Shown: positions 61,774 to 64,000 of the stretch, one piece after another | Layout: every line of letters starts with the position of its first letter | Position numbering within the stretch: position 1 is the stretch's first letter | NCBI RefSeq assembly: GCF_017447225.1 | Contig: NZ_JAFSNZ010000032.1 | Coordinates: 47,524 to 111,523 of the forward strand | Direction: 5' to 3' | DNA: 64,000 nt | Source: Methanobrevibacter sp. | GTDB lineage: Archaea; Methanobacteriota; Methanobacteria; Methanobacteriales; Methanobacteriaceae | Translations under genes and position numbers: made by a program | Notes under the pieces: generated by a model | What the model was told of the DNA's origin: nothing | The model's input: only the letters and a program-made list of their open reading frames with translations | Databases searched by the model: none

Positions 61774-63030
61774 ATGAATATTAATGATGAAAATATAATA
61801 GAAATTACTGAAGAACTATCCTCTGAATTTGAAATAAGCCGTGTTCTAAGAGATTATCCGAAAGATACCGTCATTATCAAAAACGTTAAGGGATTTGACA
61901 TGCCTGTTGTTTCAGGTATCTGTAACACCCGTGAAAAAATAGCAAAATCAATTAACTGTGAAGTTTCTGAAATTACTGAAAAAATAATTGAAGCAAGTGA
62001 CAATCCAATCAAAGTGGATAAATTTACTGATTTCAGTGAATATGATACTTTAGAAGTGGATTTGGATAAAATACCTATATTAACCCATTATAAAAGGGAC
62101 GGAGGCAAATATATCACTGCCGGCGTCGTGTTTGCACGTGACCCTGAAAACGGAATACAGAATGCATCCATTCACAGGATGATGGTATTAGATAATAAAA
62201 GACTTGTTATCAGGATAGTTCCAAGAAATCTATACACCTATTTCCAAAAGGCTCAAAAATTAGGTAAAGATCTGGAAATTGCAATAGCTATTGGAATGGA
62301 CCCTGCCATATTGCTTGCAAGTACCACTTCAATTCCAATCGACTATAATGAAATGGAAGTTGCAAATGCATTTAAAGATGGTGAATTGACCTTAATCAAA
62401 TGCGGAGAACTGGAAGTTCCTCAAGCGGATATCATTTTAGAAGGTAAGATTTCCGTAACAGAAAGCATAGCTGAAGGACCGTTCGTCGATTTGACTGATA
62501 CTTATGACATCATCCGTGACCAGCCGGTTATTAACCTGGAAAAAATGCATATCAAAAAAGACAATCCTGCATATCATGCAATTGTCCCTGCCGGATTTGA
62601 ACACAAATTGCTTCAAGGACTTCCTCAAGAGCCTAGAATATATAAATCCGTAAAAAATGCAGTTCCAACAGTTGAAAATGTTGTTTTAACTGAAGGAGGA
62701 TGCTGCTGGTTGCATGCGGCTGTTTCAATCAATAAACAGACCGAAGGTGACGGAAAAAATGCTATTATGGCAGCGTTATCCGCTCACCCGTCACTCAAGC
62801 ATTGTGTTGTAGTGGATACTGACGTTAACGTGTTTGACGCTGAAGATGTAGAATACGCAATAGCTACACGTGTAAAAGGTGACAGAGACATTATGATTGT
62901 TCCTAATGTCCGTGGTTCATCACTTGATCCTGTAGCTGAAAGCGATGGTACTACAACAAAAATTGGTGTGGATGCTACAAAATCACTGAAAACATTAGAA
63001 AAATTCGAAAGGGTAAGTTTTGGAGAATAA
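61774..63030 (+). CDS. UbiD-family decarboxylase, candidate anhydromevalonate phosphate decarboxylase
   Basis: A 418-residue UbiD-family enzyme, which uses prenylated FMN to decarboxylate unsaturated acids. Landmarks: [89 protein letters not shown] with the conserved Glu, and [17 protein letters not shown]. In most archaea a member of this family catalyses the last acidic step of the modified mevalonate pathway, and that is the likely role here, but no other pathway gene is adjacent. GGGAT overlaps the purE stop, so the two are coupled. Confidence 0.88.
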   Translation: MNINDENIIEITEELSSEFEISRVLRDYPKDTVIIKNVKGFDMPVVSGICNTREKIAKSINCEVSEITEKIIEASDNPIKVDKFTDFSEYDTLEVDLDKIPILTHYKRDGGKYITAGVVFARDPENGIQNASIHRMMVLDNKRLVIRIVPRNLYTYFQKAQKLGKDLEIAIAIGMDPAILLASTTSIPIDYNEMEVANAFKDGELTLIKCGELEVPQADIILEGKISVTESIAEGPFVDLTDTYDIIRDQPVINLEKMHIKKDNPAYHAIVPAGFEHKLLQGLPQEPRIYKSVKNAVPTVENVVLTEGGCCWLHAAVSINKQTEGDGKNAIMAALSAHPSLKHCVVVDTDVNVFDAEDVEYAIATRVKGDRDIMIVPNVRGSSLDPVAESDGTTTKIGVDATKSLKTLEKFERVSFGE

Positions 63031-63031
63031 T

Positions 63032-63057
63032 ATTGGGTTTGAAATACTAAACCCAAT
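63032..63057. terminator. Bidirectional terminator
   Basis: ATTGGGTTT (63032-63040) and AAACCCAAT (63049-63057) form a perfect 9-bp stem over an 8-nt loop just after the UbiD stop. T-rich DNA lies beyond. It separates the UbiD gene from the convergent pseudogene. Confidence 0.65.
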
Positions 63058-63060
63058 TAA

Positions 63061-63809
63061 TTATTTATCTAAAATCTCTTCTTCAAGTTCTTTTTTTGAG
63101 AAATTACTGAGTCTAACCGCTTCATCAATTCCCAAAGATTTCTTAATCTTTAAAGCCATATTGAATTCTCCCTGCTTCAAACCTTGTTCTAATCCTTGTT
63201 CCAATCCTTGTTCGTATATTCCACTGTTCATTACTTTTTCATATATCTCATCTGCTGGCATATTCATAGTTAACACCTTAATTAAGTTTTTTTGTTCTGT
63301 TTCATCACTGCCACTGATGAATCGCTGAAATTAACGGTAAATAATATTTCTCATCATCGAATAGCTTTTTATCTTTAATTTCCTCTATCAAATTGCAAAC
63401 ATCCCTTACTTTATTTAATCTAAATTTTTTCCTAGTCATGAATGGTAATAGTACTAAAAATTGGATTTCCCTAAGTGACAGTTTTAACTCATTATTAATT
63501 TTATTTTTAATAGTTAAATACTTAACTTCATCATAATAATCTGTCAAATATTCTATTATTGGCTTTAACAGAGATGTTTCGGTTTCATCATATACATAGA
63601 TTCTTGATTTGATGTGATATGTACAGATAATTACTGTAACTACCGGTTTTCCTGATTGGCATTGTAAATGAACCTTATAATTCCTATATTTTTTCAAATG
63701 TTCTTTTTTAAGTTTTTTGTCTTGAAATTCAAAATTCAACAGTATTCCTTCACGTGTTTCAAATCTAAATCTGTAAAAAGATTACTTCCTTTAAATGTGT
63801 TTAATTCAT
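63061..63809 (-). pseudogene. Frameshifted nuclease/transposase-like (Rpn/PD-(D/E)XK type) gene
   Basis: Three pieces in different minus-strand frames join into one protein. The first, from about 63807 to 63739, reads LNTFKGSNLFTDLDLKHVKEYC. The second, about 63785 to 63307, reads RFETREGILLNFEFQDKK, VTVIICTYHIKSRIYVYDET and IQFLVLLPFMTRKKF. The third, about 63330 to 63061, reads SGSDETEQKNLIKVLTMNMP and ends in the repeated EQGLEQGLEQGLKQGE tail. The LLNFEFQ block and EQGL-type repeats are typical of the Rpn/PD-(D/E)XK family of recombination-promoting nucleases common in Methanobrevibacter. Two crossings (near 63740-63785 and 63307-63332) and an early stop after ATG 63809 show that it is broken. 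Confidence 0.7.
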
Positions 63810-63874
63810 TTCTATATAGTCTTATTATAGTATATTACTAAAAGTTTTTACCATTTTTATTTTTTTCTGTCGAA

Positions 63875-63896
63875 CGAATAGTGTTCAGATGCTCTC
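63875..63896 (+). promoter_or_regulatory. 22-bp element upstream of the right-edge promoter (copy 2)
   Basis: Reads CGAATA, one variable base, TGTTCA, one variable base, ATGCTCTC, matching the RPA promoter element at 20 of 22 positions. It ends 10 bp before a TATA box, against 9 bp at RPA. A GAAC (63872-63875) and GTTC (63883-63886) dyad overlaps it. Confidence 0.5.
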
Positions 63897-63906
63897 TTTG
63901 ATTTTA

Positions 63907-63914
63907 TTTATATA
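63907..63914 (+). promoter_or_regulatory. TATA box of a gene beyond the right edge
   Basis: TTTATATA on the plus strand. A start site near 63938 is expected, and no plus-strand coding frame begins before 64000, so the gene itself lies outside. The remainder of 63810-64000 holds no other gene. Confidence 0.45.
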
Positions 63915-63946
63915 TTTTATTTTAATTATATAATTATTGTAATTTA

Positions 63947-63973
63947 TTTAGAGAATTTTTTTTGTTCTCTAAA
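63947..63973. repeat. Inverted repeat with T-rich loop near the right edge
   Basis: TTTAGAGAA (63947-63955) and TTCTCTAAA (63965-63973) are perfect 9-bp arms over a 9-nt loop of mostly T. It would lie in the leader of the right-edge transcript. It could also be the end of a minus-strand transcript entering the window, since a run of A follows on the plus strand. Confidence 0.5.
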
Positions 63974-64000
63974 AAAAAATATGTGTGTTAGATTAAATAA

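Noticed and set aside
63061..63739. Two independent small genes at the right edge
   Set aside because: The two frames and the piece upstream join into one nuclease-family protein across frame changes, and neither piece has a convincing start of its own.
63872..63886. LexA/DinR-type SOS box (GAAC-GTTC) near the right edge
   Set aside because: The arms are 7 bp apart instead of 4, archaea have no LexA, and the RPA copy of the element does not keep these arms. The 22-bp conserved element is the better description.

Overview
The window looks like chromosomal DNA of a gut-type methanogenic archaeon of the order Methanobacteriales, most likely Methanobrevibacter. The case rests on heterodisulfide reductase HdrA, methanogenesis marker protein 11, archaeal RadA and a multi-OB-fold RPA, a double-domain PurE, a giant secreted adhesin-like protein, very AT-rich intergenic DNA with archaeal TATA boxes, and ribosome binding sites of the GGTGAT type. 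No rRNA, tRNA, CRISPR array or intact mobile element was found. Genus is an inference; no database was searched. || Layout. 1-8.9 kb (all minus strand) is housekeeping: glyA (cut by the window edge), an MFS transporter, hdrA, an AEC-family transporter and an RPA-radA operon. 9.0-37.4 kb is a long cell-surface glycan cluster, almost all on the minus strand: a dTDP-L-rhamnose pathway (rfbA, rfbB, rfbC, rfbD), a Wzm/Wzt-type ABC exporter, a polyprenyl-phosphate sugar-1-phosphate transferase, a TagF-like CDP-glycerol transferase and about fourteen glycosyltransferases, with a pair of small LysE/MntP-like membrane proteins in the middle. Just downstream of rfbD sits a secreted barnase-like ribonuclease followed by its barstar-like inhibitor. 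37.5-41.1 kb holds a nucleotide-sugar dehydrogenase and two DUF2264 paralogues. 41.2-47.8 kb (plus) is leuC-leuD-leuB running into a large glycosyltransferase, then a 32-residue membrane peptide, ribH and methanogenesis marker 11. 47.9-53.9 kb (minus) holds a membrane GT2/GT81 enzyme and a 1415-residue surface protein combining a beta-helix, a papain-type protease and Ig-like repeats. 54.0-63.0 kb (plus) holds a secreted glycoside-hydrolase-like protein that seems to start at ATT, Tex, three membrane proteins of glycan or lipid-linked sugar transfer (DUF2142, GT39, GtrA), PurE and a UbiD-family decarboxylase. The right edge has a frameshifted nuclease-family pseudogene and a promoter for a gene lying beyond the window. 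|| How it fits together. Rhamnose activation, a priming sugar-phosphate transferase, many glycosyltransferases, a glycerol-phosphate-type transferase and an ABC exporter together describe synthesis and export of a surface polysaccharide or teichoic-acid-like polymer. Several of the glycosyltransferases share an N-terminal repeat module and a C-terminal SWKLT tail, so the cluster seems to have grown by duplication and domain shuffling. || The two observations I would follow first are the barnase-barstar pair tied to rfbD, and a 22-bp element (20 of 22 identical) placed 9-10 bp upstream of the TATA boxes of both the RPA-radA operon and the unseen right-edge gene, which may be the operator of a small regulon.
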